DNA of 6,185 nt from CBFIJI01 sp965662885 (GCA_965662885.1 CBFIJI010000116.1:1-6185); one strand, 5' to 3'; shown: positions 1-6,185, numbered from the stretch's first letter. Program-made: numbers and translations. Notes: a model not told the origin generated them from the sequence alone.

Positions 1-1
1 T

Positions 2-574
2 CTGGCATTAACCGAATCCTATATGCTTCCTTTAGGGACCAGCGCTCCTGATTTTAAATTGTACAATTCCGTCTTGGATAGCTATCAAACTCGTGATGAA
101 CTCCGAGGTCAAGATGGCACTTTAGTCATTTTTATGTGTAATCATTGCCCCTACGTTATTCATTTAATGGACGCTATCGTCTCTTTTTCCAAAACACTAA
201 AAGATTCGAAAATTTCCACCATCGCCATTTCGAGTAATACGGTTACCACTCACCCACAAGATGGTCCTGAAGAAATGAAAGCCTTAGCACTCGAGAAAAA
301 ATTTGATTTCCCTTACCTGTATGATGAAACCCAAGAGGTGGCCAAAGCCTATCAAGCTGCTTGTACTCCAGATTTTTATTTATTCGACAAAAGACTTGAA
401 TTATTTTATCGTGGTCGCTTTGATGCATCCCGACCAAACAATGAAATTCCCATAACTGGTTCAGACATAAAGCATGCCGTCGAGCTTATGAAAATGGGGG
501 AAACTTATACAGGAAAGCAATATCCCAGTATGGGATGTAATATCAAATGGCTACCGAGTAACGTTCCTTCCTAA
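2..574 (+). CDS. Thioredoxin-fold family protein with CNHC redox motif (5' partial)
   Basis: Predicted soluble thiol-disulfide or peroxiredoxin-like protein of the AhpC/TSA-thioredoxin superfamily; its substrate is unknown. Counting from the ATG at 23, the opening LPLGTSAPDF is typical of AhpC/TSA proteins, followed by strand TLVIFM and the CxxC motif C39-N-H-C42-P-Y. The cis-proline loop is T115-P116 in ACTPDFYLFD. The C-terminal motif GCNIKW supplies another cysteine (C172), and C114 sits just before the cis-proline. No signal peptide is seen, so a cytoplasmic location is inferred. The frame has no stop from base 2 to the ATG at 23 and reads LALTESY, which resembles the MALT-type N-termini I recall for homologues. 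The true start therefore probably lies just left of the window and the ATG at 23 is likely internal. The gene ends 4 bp from the convergent isomerase gene. The family is confident; the physiological role is not. Confidence 0.85.
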   Translation: MALTESYMLPLGTSAPDFKLYNSVLDSYQTRDELRGQDGTLVIFMCNHCPYVIHLMDAIVSFSKTLKDSKISTIAISSNTVTTHPQDGPEEMKALALEKKFDFPYLYDETQEVAKAYQAACTPDFYLFDKRLELFYRGRFDASRPNNEIPITGSDIKHAVELMKMGETYTGKQYPSMGCNIKWLPSNVPS

Positions 575-578
575 ACAA

Positions 579-1511
579 TTATTTAAAATCGACCAACTCT
601 ACTTCAAAAATAAGTGTTGCATTGGGAGGAATAACACCTCCAGCACCGCGTTCTCCATAAGCTAAATGACTTGGAATAACCAATTTTGCAGCTTCCCCTT
701 TCTTCAGCAAAGCAATACCTTCATCCCAACCTTGAATAACTTGCCCTTTTCCTAAGGGAAAAGCAATAGGTTCATTACGTTGATACGATGAATCAAAGAC
801 CGTTCCGTCCAATAACATTCCACGATAGTGGACATTTACAGTAGTTCCAGCTGTTGGTTTTTCTCCATCTGTACTTTTTGAAATACTGTACCATAAACCA
901 CTATCAGTTTTGGTCATTCCTTCAAGTAAAGTAGCCATCGCTTCTTCTTCTGCTTTCGCAGCAGCAGCAAGACGCTCCTCACCACTAGCAACAAAAGTGT
1001 TATAGGCTTGAACGGCGTCCCAAGCTTCTGCGCCGGAACCGACACGTTCTATAGAAAGTGTTTCTATGGTATCACCCTGAGCGACTTGATCTACAATTTC
1101 TTGACCTTCCACAACAAATCCAAAAACAGTATGCTTCCCATCTAACCAAGCCGTTTCTACATGCGTAATAAAAAACTGACTTCCATTGGTTCCAGGACCT
1201 GCATTAGCCATAGAGAGTACTCCTGGACGGTTATGCTTTAGATCAGGGTGAAATTCATCATCAAATTGGTACCCTGGGCCACCGGTTCCAGAGCCTTGGG
1301 GGCATCCGCCTTGAATCATAAAATCAGAAATAACACGATGGAATTTTAAACCGTCGTAATACGGCTTTCCATCCGGCTGAATATCGTTAGGAAGTTTTCC
1401 TTCCGCTAAACCAACAAAATTTCCGACAGTACCGGGTGTTAGCTTGTACGTTAACTCGACTACAATTGCGCCTTTTGATGTCGCAAATTTGGCATAAATT
1501 CCTTCGTTCAT
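579..1511 (-). CDS. Dual-domain peptidyl-prolyl cis-trans isomerase (cyclophilin-FKBP fusion)
   Basis: Catalyses cis-trans isomerisation of Xaa-Pro bonds and probably acts as a folding helper; no signal peptide or lipobox is seen, so a cytoplasmic location is likely. The 310 residues form two complete isomerase domains. Residues about 6-158 are a cyclophilin: FHRVISDFMIQGG carries the catalytic R59 with F64 and Q67, followed by MANAGPGTNGSQFFIT (F114), W122 and H127, matching Arg55, Phe60, Gln63, Phe113, Trp121 and His126 of human CypA. Residues about 160-200 are an Ala/Glu-rich, probably helical linker. Residues about 205-310 are an FKBP: Y229, F239-D240, V258-I259, W262, Y285 and F302 match the FKBP12 pocket. 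Both active sites look intact. Cyclophilin-FKBP chimeras are a known but uncommon architecture, reported as dual-family immunophilins, including one from a Flavobacterium as far as I recall. The gene follows recQ after 71 bp and seems to have its own promoter. Confidence 0.95.
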   Translation of the reverse strand: MNEGIYAKFATSKGAIVVELTYKLTPGTVGNFVGLAEGKLPNDIQPDGKPYYDGLKFHRVISDFMIQGGCPQGSGTGGPGYQFDDEFHPDLKHNRPGVLSMANAGPGTNGSQFFITHVETAWLDGKHTVFGFVVEGQEIVDQVAQGDTIETLSIERVGSGAEAWDAVQAYNTFVASGEERLAAAAKAEEEAMATLLEGMTKTDSGLWYSISKSTDGEKPTAGTTVNVHYRGMLLDGTVFDSSYQRNEPIAFPLGKGQVIQGWDEGIALLKKGEAAKLVIPSHLAYGERGAGGVIPPNATLIFEVELVDFK

Positions 1512-1536
1512 TATTTTTTTTAATGGTTAGAGGCTG

Positions 1537-1565
1537 CGAAGATATAAAAACGCTTTATAAATCAA
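1537..1565 (-). promoter_or_regulatory. Candidate Bacteroidetes-type promoter for the cyclophilin-FKBP gene
   Basis: On the minus strand, TATCTTCG (1544 down to 1537) matches the Bacteroidetes -7 consensus TAnnTTTG with one mismatch. A TTG (1565 down to 1563) lies 18 bp upstream, in the expected range for the -33 element. Transcription would begin near 1530, leaving a short A/T-rich leader before the ATG at 1511. The site lies in the gap between the recQ stop and the isomerase start, so the isomerase can be expressed apart from recQ. This is pattern matching by eye only. Confidence 0.5.
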
Positions 1566-1582
1566 GTACGTCTTTGAATTTG

Positions 1583-3772
1583 TTAATTAGCTACCTCACT
1601 AATAAATTTAATTCGGAAAAGGCGCATTTCTTCTTCCTCGTAATCCCCATCAAATTCTTCTAAAGCCAATTGAATATCATCACTTTCTGACTCTAAGAAA
1701 TAGTCGTGTAATTCTTCTATTTGATCTTCGTCTAAAATATCTTCTAACCAATAGTTGATATTTAACTTTGTTCCAGAATAGACAATGGTTTCCATTTCAT
1801 GAATTAATTTATCCATTTTCATTCCTTTGGCTTCGGCAATATCATCTAAAGGAAGTTTTCGGTCAATGTTCTGAATTAAATAGAGTTTTAAGGCAGAATT
1901 TAAGCCCGTACTTTTAACCACAAGGTCATCGGGTCGGAGAATGTCATTTTCTTCAACGTAGGTTTTAATGAGTTGAATAAATTGTTGACCAAAACGTTTT
2001 ACCTTCCCTTCTCCTACCCCATTAATATTCACCATTTCTTCGTGGTTAATCGGATATTTTAAACACATGTCTTCCAAAGAATATTCTTGAAATACGGCAT
2101 AGGGTGGAACTTCATTGTTTTGGGCTACTTTTTTTCGTAAGCCTCTAAGAAGTGTCATCAGTTTATTATCTACAACAGCTGTTGATTTATTTGAAATGAT
2201 AACTGCTGCATCTGATTGTTTGTATTTATGATCTTCAGTCATCATAAAATCAGAGGGAGAGGCAAGAAAATCATTTCCTTGAGGGGTAATACGAATAATC
2301 CCGTAAGTTTCAATTTCTTTAGCTAATAATCCAGCAACTAAAGCTTGCCGAGTTAAGGCCATCCAAAAGGATTCGTCATGATCTTTTCCAATTCCAAAAA
2401 AAGGCCGTTCATGGGTTTTATGCGACTGAATTAAGGCATTTTTTTCACCAATAAGCGTTTTGATCAATTCTTTTGCTTTGTATTTTTCTTTGGTGTCAAT
2501 CACCATCTGGAGTAGTTGTACTAATTCCTTTTGAATAGGAAACTTCTTTTTGGGGAAACGCATATTATCATCCATGTCGCCACCTTCTCCAGTTTCATTG
2601 TCGAATGATTCTCCAAAGTAATGAAGAATAAATTTTCGTCTGGACATCGAGGTTTCCGCATAGGCCACCATCTCATTAAGTAAAGCAATACCAATTTCTT
2701 GTTCTGCCAAAGGTTTTCCAGAGGTGAATTTCTCAAGCTTTTCGATGTCTTTATAGGAATAAAAAGCCAAACAGTGACCTTCCCCTCCATCTCGTCCAGC
2801 ACGTCCAGTTTCTTGGTAGTAGCTTTCAATACTTTTTGGGATATCGTGATGAATCACAAAGCGAACATCTGGCTTGTCAATTCCCATTCCAAAGGCAATG
2901 GTTGCCACAATTACATCACAATCTTCTTTTAAAAAACGATCTTGATTAGAAACCCGTGTTTTGGGGTCTAAACCCGCATGATACGGTAAGGCATTAATAC
3001 TATTGACCTGAAGGGTTTCCGCCAATTCTTCTACGCGTTTTCGAGACAAACAATAGATAATTCCTGATTTACCAGGGTTTTGTTTGATAAAACGAATGAT
3101 GTCCGAATCTACTTGCTGGGTTTTTGTGCGAACTTCATAGTATAAATTAGGACGGTTAAAGGAGGCTTTAAATACTTTGGCTCCAGTGATCCTTAGATTT
3201 TTCATAATATCCTCTTGGACCTTTGGCGTGGCCGTTGCCGTTAATGCAATAATGGGGATATTTTGCTCAAATTGTTCAAGGATGATACGTAAATTCCTGT
3301 AATCAGGTCTAAAATCATGCCCCCACTCTGAGATACAATGGGCTTCATCTACAGCTAAAAAGGAAATTTTAACCGTCTTAAAAAAATCAATCGTTTCTTT
3401 TTTTGAAAGCGATTCAGGAGCTACATAAAGTAGTTTAGTCGTACCATTGACAATGTCCTGTTTAACCAACTGTACAGCCGTTTTGTTTAAAGAAGAGTTT
3501 AACACATGAGCAATTCCATGTTCAGATGAAATACCCCGAATTGCATCGACTTGATTTTTCATTAATGCAATTAAAGGGGAGACCACAATGGCCATCCCTT
3601 CTTGTATCAAGGCAGGCAATTGGTAACATAGAGACTTTCCTCCACCAGTTGGCATGATTACGAAAGTATCTTCTTTTTTTAAGATGGTTTTGATGACCTC
3701 CTCTTGAAGGCCTTTAAAACGAGAAAATCCAAAATGGGTTTTTAGGGCATTCTTAATATCTATATCACTCAT
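1583..3772 (-). CDS. recQ: ATP-dependent DNA helicase RecQ (zinc-cysteine-less, with acidic C-terminal tail)
   Basis: A 3'-5' superfamily 2 helicase acting in recombination, replication-fork repair and restart. The 729 residues hold motif 0 (FGFSRFKGLQ, 14-23), Walker A (PTGGGKS, 41-47), the DEAH box (142-145) with the RecQ aromatic-rich loop after it (SEWGHDFRPDY, 148-158), motif III TATAT (178-182), motif V near AFGMGIDKPD (293-302) and motif VI QETGRAGRDG (320-329). An RQC winged-helix region covers about 415-515 and an HRDC domain about 537-608. The segment SRRKFILHYFGESF (377-390) aligns with the E. coli zinc-binding subdomain, but the four cysteines (C380, C397, C400 and C403 in E. coli) are all missing. 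There is no cysteine between C334 and C570. Residues 611-675 look like a helix-turn-helix segment, and 677-715 contain 20 Asp/Glu in 39 positions. At 729 residues it is longer than E. coli RecQ (about 610). The ATG at 3772 lies a suitable distance before motif 0. Confidence 0.96.
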   Translation of the reverse strand: MSDIDIKNALKTHFGFSRFKGLQEEVIKTILKKEDTFVIMPTGGGKSLCYQLPALIQEGMAIVVSPLIALMKNQVDAIRGISSEHGIAHVLNSSLNKTAVQLVKQDIVNGTTKLLYVAPESLSKKETIDFFKTVKISFLAVDEAHCISEWGHDFRPDYRNLRIILEQFEQNIPIIALTATATPKVQEDIMKNLRITGAKVFKASFNRPNLYYEVRTKTQQVDSDIIRFIKQNPGKSGIIYCLSRKRVEELAETLQVNSINALPYHAGLDPKTRVSNQDRFLKEDCDVIVATIAFGMGIDKPDVRFVIHHDIPKSIESYYQETGRAGRDGGEGHCLAFYSYKDIEKLEKFTSGKPLAEQEIGIALLNEMVAYAETSMSRRKFILHYFGESFDNETGEGGDMDDNMRFPKKKFPIQKELVQLLQMVIDTKEKYKAKELIKTLIGEKNALIQSHKTHERPFFGIGKDHDESFWMALTRQALVAGLLAKEIETYGIIRITPQGNDFLASPSDFMMTEDHKYKQSDAAVIISNKSTAVVDNKLMTLLRGLRKKVAQNNEVPPYAVFQEYSLEDMCLKYPINHEEMVNINGVGEGKVKRFGQQFIQLIKTYVEENDILRPDDLVVKSTGLNSALKLYLIQNIDRKLPLDDIAEAKGMKMDKLIHEMETIVYSGTKLNINYWLEDILDEDQIEELHDYFLESESDDIQLALEEFDGDYEEEEMRLFRIKFISEVAN

Positions 3773-3798
3773 TAATTTAAGTGGGAATTTTTTTTAAT

Positions 3799-3806
3799 TA
3801 CTTTTG
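3799..3806 (+). promoter_or_regulatory. Candidate -7 promoter element for the kdsD-tatC-lptB operon
   Basis: TACTTTTG is an exact match to the Bacteroidetes -7 consensus TAnnTTTG and lies in the 87-bp gap between the divergent recQ and kdsD starts. No TTG sits at the expected -33 distance; the closest is the weak TTTAAG at 3776-3781, 17 bp upstream. Transcription would start near 3812, giving a leader of about 48 nt before the TTG start codon at 3860. It is the only good rightward promoter candidate ahead of four closely spaced genes. Confidence 0.5.
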
Positions 3807-3859
3807 CGAAAACAATATATTACTAATAAAGTTGAAATCAAAACCTAATATTTCTTTCA

Positions 3860-4831
3860 TTGAATCGCGCAGACCAAATCAAAAACATTGCTTTAGACAC
3901 CCTTAGTGTCGAAGCTGATACGATCATAACGCTAAAAAATCACATTGATGAGGATTTCATTAATAGTGTTGAGCAAATTTACAAAACTAAAGGAAAACTA
4001 GTGGTAACTGGTATTGGTAAAAGTGCTATTATAGGTATGAAAATTGTTGCTACCTTAAATTCAACAGGGACCGTTGCTACATTTATGCACGCAGCAGATG
4101 CCATCCATGGAGATTTAGGAATGCTCCATAAAGACGATCTAATTTTATGCATTTCCAAAAGTGGTAACTCCCCAGAAATAAAATCACTCATTCCGCATCT
4201 TTTGGATCAGGGGGCTGCTTTAATCGGGATGACTGCTGACCCCAGTTCGTTTTTAGGAAAAAAGGCTACCTATATTTTGGAAACGCCCATAAAAAAAGAA
4301 GCTTGTCCAAACAATCTTGCTCCTACAAGCAGCACTACCGCTCAATTAGCTATGGGTGATGCTTTAGCAATGGCGCTCCTGAGTCTCAACGAATTTGACC
4401 GCCAAGATTTTGCTCGTTTTCATCCTGGTGGACAACTTGGAAAGGAATTACGCTTAACTGTTGGAGATATGATTCTTCAAAACACCAGACCAGAAGTAGA
4501 AATTAACACCCCAATCAGAGAGGTTATTCATGAAATTTCGGATAAGCGCTTAGGTGCTACTGCAGTAATTCAAAACAACAAGGTTTTAGGAATTATTACA
4601 GATGGTGATATTCGACGAATGCTCGAAAAATATGATTCAATAAATCCTATTTTAGCTTCTGAAATTATGATAAAGAATCCTATATTCGTACCCCGTACGA
4701 TGTTGGCAAAATCAGCACTTCAAACCTTGAAGGAAAAGAATATAAACCATCTTATCGTATGTGATGAAAACGAGGACTATTTAGGAATCGTTAATTTGTT
4801 GGATTTTATTAAAGAAGGACTATCCAGATGA
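3860..4831 (+). CDS. kdsD: D-arabinose 5-phosphate isomerase, KpsF/GutQ family (SIS + 2 CBS)
   Basis: Interconverts D-ribulose 5-phosphate and D-arabinose 5-phosphate in the cytosol, the first committed step to Kdo for the LPS core. Residues about 35-175 are a sugar-isomerase (SIS) domain with GIGKSA (51-56) and SKSGNSPE (99-106). Two CBS domains follow at about 205-260 and 270-323. The residues proposed as catalytic in E. coli KdsD (K59, E111, E152, H193) are found as K54, E106, E147 and H188, all shifted by five, which supports the isomerase function. The length of 323 is usual for the family. The start is the TTG at 3860: an in-frame stop lies at 3833-3835, there is no ATG between it and 3860, and the first in-frame ATG is at residue 60, inside the SIS domain. 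The stop overlaps the tatC start by 4 bp (ATGA), suggesting translational coupling. A role in capsule rather than LPS Kdo cannot be excluded, but lptB in the same operon favours LPS. Confidence 0.95.
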   Translation: MNRADQIKNIALDTLSVEADTIITLKNHIDEDFINSVEQIYKTKGKLVVTGIGKSAIIGMKIVATLNSTGTVATFMHAADAIHGDLGMLHKDDLILCISKSGNSPEIKSLIPHLLDQGAALIGMTADPSSFLGKKATYILETPIKKEACPNNLAPTSSTTAQLAMGDALAMALLSLNEFDRQDFARFHPGGQLGKELRLTVGDMILQNTRPEVEINTPIREVIHEISDKRLGATAVIQNNKVLGIITDGDIRRMLEKYDSINPILASEIMIKNPIFVPRTMLAKSALQTLKEKNINHLIVCDENEDYLGIVNLLDFIKEGLSR

Positions 4832-5643
4832 GTGAAAAAGATGAAATGTCATTTTTAGACCACCTCGAAGAACTGCGTTGGCATTTGCTTCGTGCATCCC
4901 TTGCTGTTGTTATAATTGCAACTGTTGCCTTTATTTTTAAAGATTTTATTTTTGATGTTCTCCTTTTTGGACCTAAAGATAAAAACTTTGTTACCTATAG
5001 AGTATTTTGTGAAATATCTCAAACATTAGGTCAAGGGAATAGTTTTTGTATCGAAGAACTCCCCTTCCGAATTCAAAGCCGAACAGTTTCAGGACAATTT
5101 TCTGCCCACCTATGGACCTCTGTTTTAGCTGGATTTATTATAGCTTTCCCTTATATTCTCTTTGAATTTTGGCGTTTCATCAGTCCAGGACTTTATGAAA
5201 AAGAAAGAAAAAATGCACGTGGATTTATTTTTATTGCTTCCCTCCTCTTTTTTATTGGCGTTCTTTTTGGATATTATATCGTTACTCCTCTTTCTATTAA
5301 TTTCCTTGGTAATTATAGCGTAAGTGCTGAAATTTTTAATGATTTTGATTTGAGTAGTTATATCGGCTTATTACGGGCTTCCGTATTGGCCTCTGGTTTA
5401 ATTTTTGAACTACCAATTATCATCTATTTTCTCACTAGAGTGGGAATCGTTACTCCAGAATTTCTTAAAAAGAATCGCAAAATATCATTGGTTGTTGTAC
5501 TGAGTTTGTCAGCAATTATTACCCCTCCCGATATCGCCAGTCAAATTATTGTGAGTATCCCCATACTAATACTGTATGAAGTCAGTATTTTAATCTCAAA
5601 AATTGTTGTAAAACGTCAAAAGAAAGAATTACAAAATGGCTAA
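4828..5643 (+). CDS. tatC: Sec-independent (twin-arginine) protein translocase subunit TatC
   Basis: Inner-membrane receptor for twin-arginine signal peptides; with TatA/B-type proteins, absent from this window, it exports folded proteins. The 271 residues show the N-terminal cytoplasmic signature SFLDHLEELRWHLLR (8-22). Six likely membrane spans lie at about 22-40, 94-116, 132-155, 180-202, 219-234 and 238-258. The first cytoplasmic loop carries FEFWRFISPGLYEKER (112-127), the conserved region that contacts the RR motif. E194 in FELP (193-196) corresponds to the conserved intramembrane glutamate of TatC (E170 in E. coli). ITPPD (231-235) is the usual motif before the last span. The periplasmic loop between spans 1 and 2 (about 41-93) is longer than in E. 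coli and holds two cysteines, C61 and C74. The ATG overlaps the kdsD stop by 4 bp, and the 3' end overlaps the next gene by 8 bp. Confidence 0.97.
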   Translation: MSEKDEMSFLDHLEELRWHLLRASLAVVIIATVAFIFKDFIFDVLLFGPKDKNFVTYRVFCEISQTLGQGNSFCIEELPFRIQSRTVSGQFSAHLWTSVLAGFIIAFPYILFEFWRFISPGLYEKERKNARGFIFIASLLFFIGVLFGYYIVTPLSINFLGNYSVSAEIFNDFDLSSYIGLLRASVLASGLIFELPIIIYFLTRVGIVTPEFLKKNRKISLVVVLSLSAIITPPDIASQIIVSIPILILYEVSILISKIVVKRQKKELQNG

Positions 5644-5986
5644 CCCTGTAGCAGAATTTAATGACTACCGTTCTAAAATGAACGATAAAATAGTGGGTGA
5701 AAATTCAAAAGTTTTAAAGCGAATTTTTAATCTGGATACCAACGCTTTTCAAAAAGGGGCATTAGATGAAGCCACCAAAGAGCTTTTAGGCCTTGTTGCC
5801 TCATTGGTTCTTCGTTGTGATGACTGTGTTAAATATCACCTTGAAAAATGTCAAAAGGAAGGTCTTTCAAAAGCAGCTGTTTTAGAAGCGTTAGAAATTG
5901 CAACTTTGGTTGGAGGAACTATTGTAATCCCTCATTTGCGTCGTGCCTATGAATATTGGGAAGTTCTTGAATCTATAGAAAATTAA
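5636..5986 (+). CDS. Carboxymuconolactone decarboxylase / AhpD-like family protein
   Basis: Small 116-residue all-helical protein of the AhpD/CMD fold, probably cytoplasmic and multimeric as the family is. The sequence shows the AhpD-type active-site pattern E49-x11-C61-x2-C64-x3-H68, the same spacing as Glu118, Cys130, Cys133 and His137 of Mycobacterium tuberculosis AhpD, so a thiol-based peroxidase or disulfide reductase activity is plausible. A further cysteine, C72, follows. True carboxymuconolactone decarboxylases lack this CxxC pair, so aromatic catabolism is unlikely, and no catabolic gene is nearby. The ATG at 5636 overlaps the end of tatC by 8 bp, and lptB follows after 6 bp, so it is surely cotranscribed with envelope genes. 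Its substrate and partner are unknown; no ahpC is in view. Confidence 0.9.
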   Translation: MANPVAEFNDYRSKMNDKIVGENSKVLKRIFNLDTNAFQKGALDEATKELLGLVASLVLRCDDCVKYHLEKCQKEGLSKAAVLEALEIATLVGGTIVIPHLRRAYEYWEVLESIEN

Positions 5987-5992
5987 AGCCTT

Positions 5993-6185
5993 ATGAAATT
6001 AAGTGCAGAAGGGATTGAAAAATCATATAAAGGCAGAAAAGTAGTCAAAGGAATTTCTTTGGAAGTTTCACAGGGCGAAATTGTGGGTTTGCTCGGTCCC
6101 AATGGGGCGGGAAAAACAACCTCATTTTATATGATTGTTGGTCTTATCAAACCGAACGCTGGAGCAATCTTTTTAGAAAGGGAAG
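5993..6185 (+). CDS. lptB: LPS export ABC transporter ATP-binding protein LptB (3' partial)
   Basis: Cytoplasmic ATPase of the LptB2FG complex, which extracts LPS from the inner membrane and drives it along the Lpt bridge to the outer membrane. Only the first 64 codons are inside the window; the frame is open at the right edge. The visible part has the A-loop tyrosine in SYKGRKVVKGISL (Y12), the strand GEIVGLLG and Walker A GPNGAGKTT (35-43), followed by SFYMIVGLIKPNAG. The run GEIVGLLGPNGAGKTT then xFYM-VG is close to E. coli LptB and separates it from generic ABC ATPases. The start ATG lies 6 bp after the AhpD-like gene's stop. The signature motif, Walker B and switch histidine lie beyond the window, so integrity cannot be judged. 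Confidence 0.93.
   Translation, partial: MKLSAEGIEKSYKGRKVVKGISLEVSQGEIVGLLGPNGAGKTTSFYMIVGLIKPNAGAIFLERE

Noticed and set aside
243..437. 64-codon open frame on the minus strand inside the thioredoxin-fold gene
   Set aside because: It lies wholly antisense to a gene with clear family motifs and has no recognisable domain.
1541..1562. AT-rich inverted-repeat-like sequence between recQ and the immunophilin gene, considered as a recQ terminator
   Set aside because: The stem is very short and almost free of G/C, with no T-run after it on the minus strand; the stretch is better explained as promoter spacer.
1436..1663. 75-codon plus-strand open frame across the immunophilin-recQ junction
   Set aside because: It overlaps the coding ends of two well-supported genes on the other strand, and its product has no family resemblance; the hydrophobic stretch comes from AT-rich sequence.
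2521..2829. 102-codon minus-strand open frame inside recQ in another frame
   Set aside because: It is a shadow of recQ; the recQ frame carries all helicase motifs here and no frameshift is needed.
2699..2932. 77-codon plus-strand open frame inside recQ
   Set aside because: It is antisense to helicase motifs V and VI and has no independent support.
3807..3840. Possible leftward promoter for recQ
   Set aside because: On the minus strand TTTTG followed by TGTTTTCG is present, but the box has two mismatches and the spacing of 24 bp is too long, so no recQ promoter is called.
3979..4191. 70-codon minus-strand open frame inside kdsD
   Set aside because: It is antisense to the SIS domain and has no recognisable features.

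Overview
The window is AT-rich bacterial chromosome, almost wholly coding, and it looks like a member of the Bacteroidetes, most likely Flavobacteriia. The grounds are the absence of clear Shine-Dalgarno sequences, A/T-rich leaders, promoter-like boxes of the Bacteroidetes type (TAnnTTTG with an upstream TTG), a RecQ lacking the zinc cysteines, a cyclophilin-FKBP fusion protein, and the neighbourhood recQ | kdsD-tatC-AhpD-like-lptB. The taxonomic call rests on recognition of these features, not on a search.

Layout. (1) Positions 2-574, plus strand: a thioredoxin-fold protein with a CNHC redox motif; its reading frame is open to the left edge, so its 5' end is cut off. (2) Positions 579-1511, minus strand: a two-domain peptidyl-prolyl isomerase (cyclophilin then FKBP) that converges on gene 1 with only 4 bp between the stop codons. 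(3) Positions 1583-3772, minus strand: recQ, a DNA helicase with RQC and HRDC domains and an acidic C-terminal tail. (4) An 87-bp divergent intergenic region holding a good promoter candidate for the rightward genes. (5) Positions 3860-6185, plus strand: a tightly packed operon of kdsD/kpsF (TTG start), tatC (4-bp overlap), a small AhpD-like protein (8-bp overlap) and lptB (6-bp gap, cut off by the right edge).

How the genes fit together. The rightward operon serves the cell envelope: KdsD makes arabinose 5-phosphate, the precursor of Kdo in LPS; LptB is the ATPase that powers LPS transport to the outer membrane; TatC is the receptor of the twin-arginine export machinery. The AhpD-like protein between tatC and lptB has an intact peroxidase-type active-site motif but no known role here. 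The leftward genes concern DNA repair (RecQ) and protein folding (the immunophilin), and the latter probably also has its own promoter.

There is no stretch above 300 bp without a gene, and I see no tRNA, rRNA, CRISPR array, insertion sequence or phage gene. I found no convincing undescribed system. The points most worth a second look are the dual-family immunophilin, the zinc-less RecQ, the TatC loop with two cysteines, and the AhpD-like gene embedded in an envelope operon.
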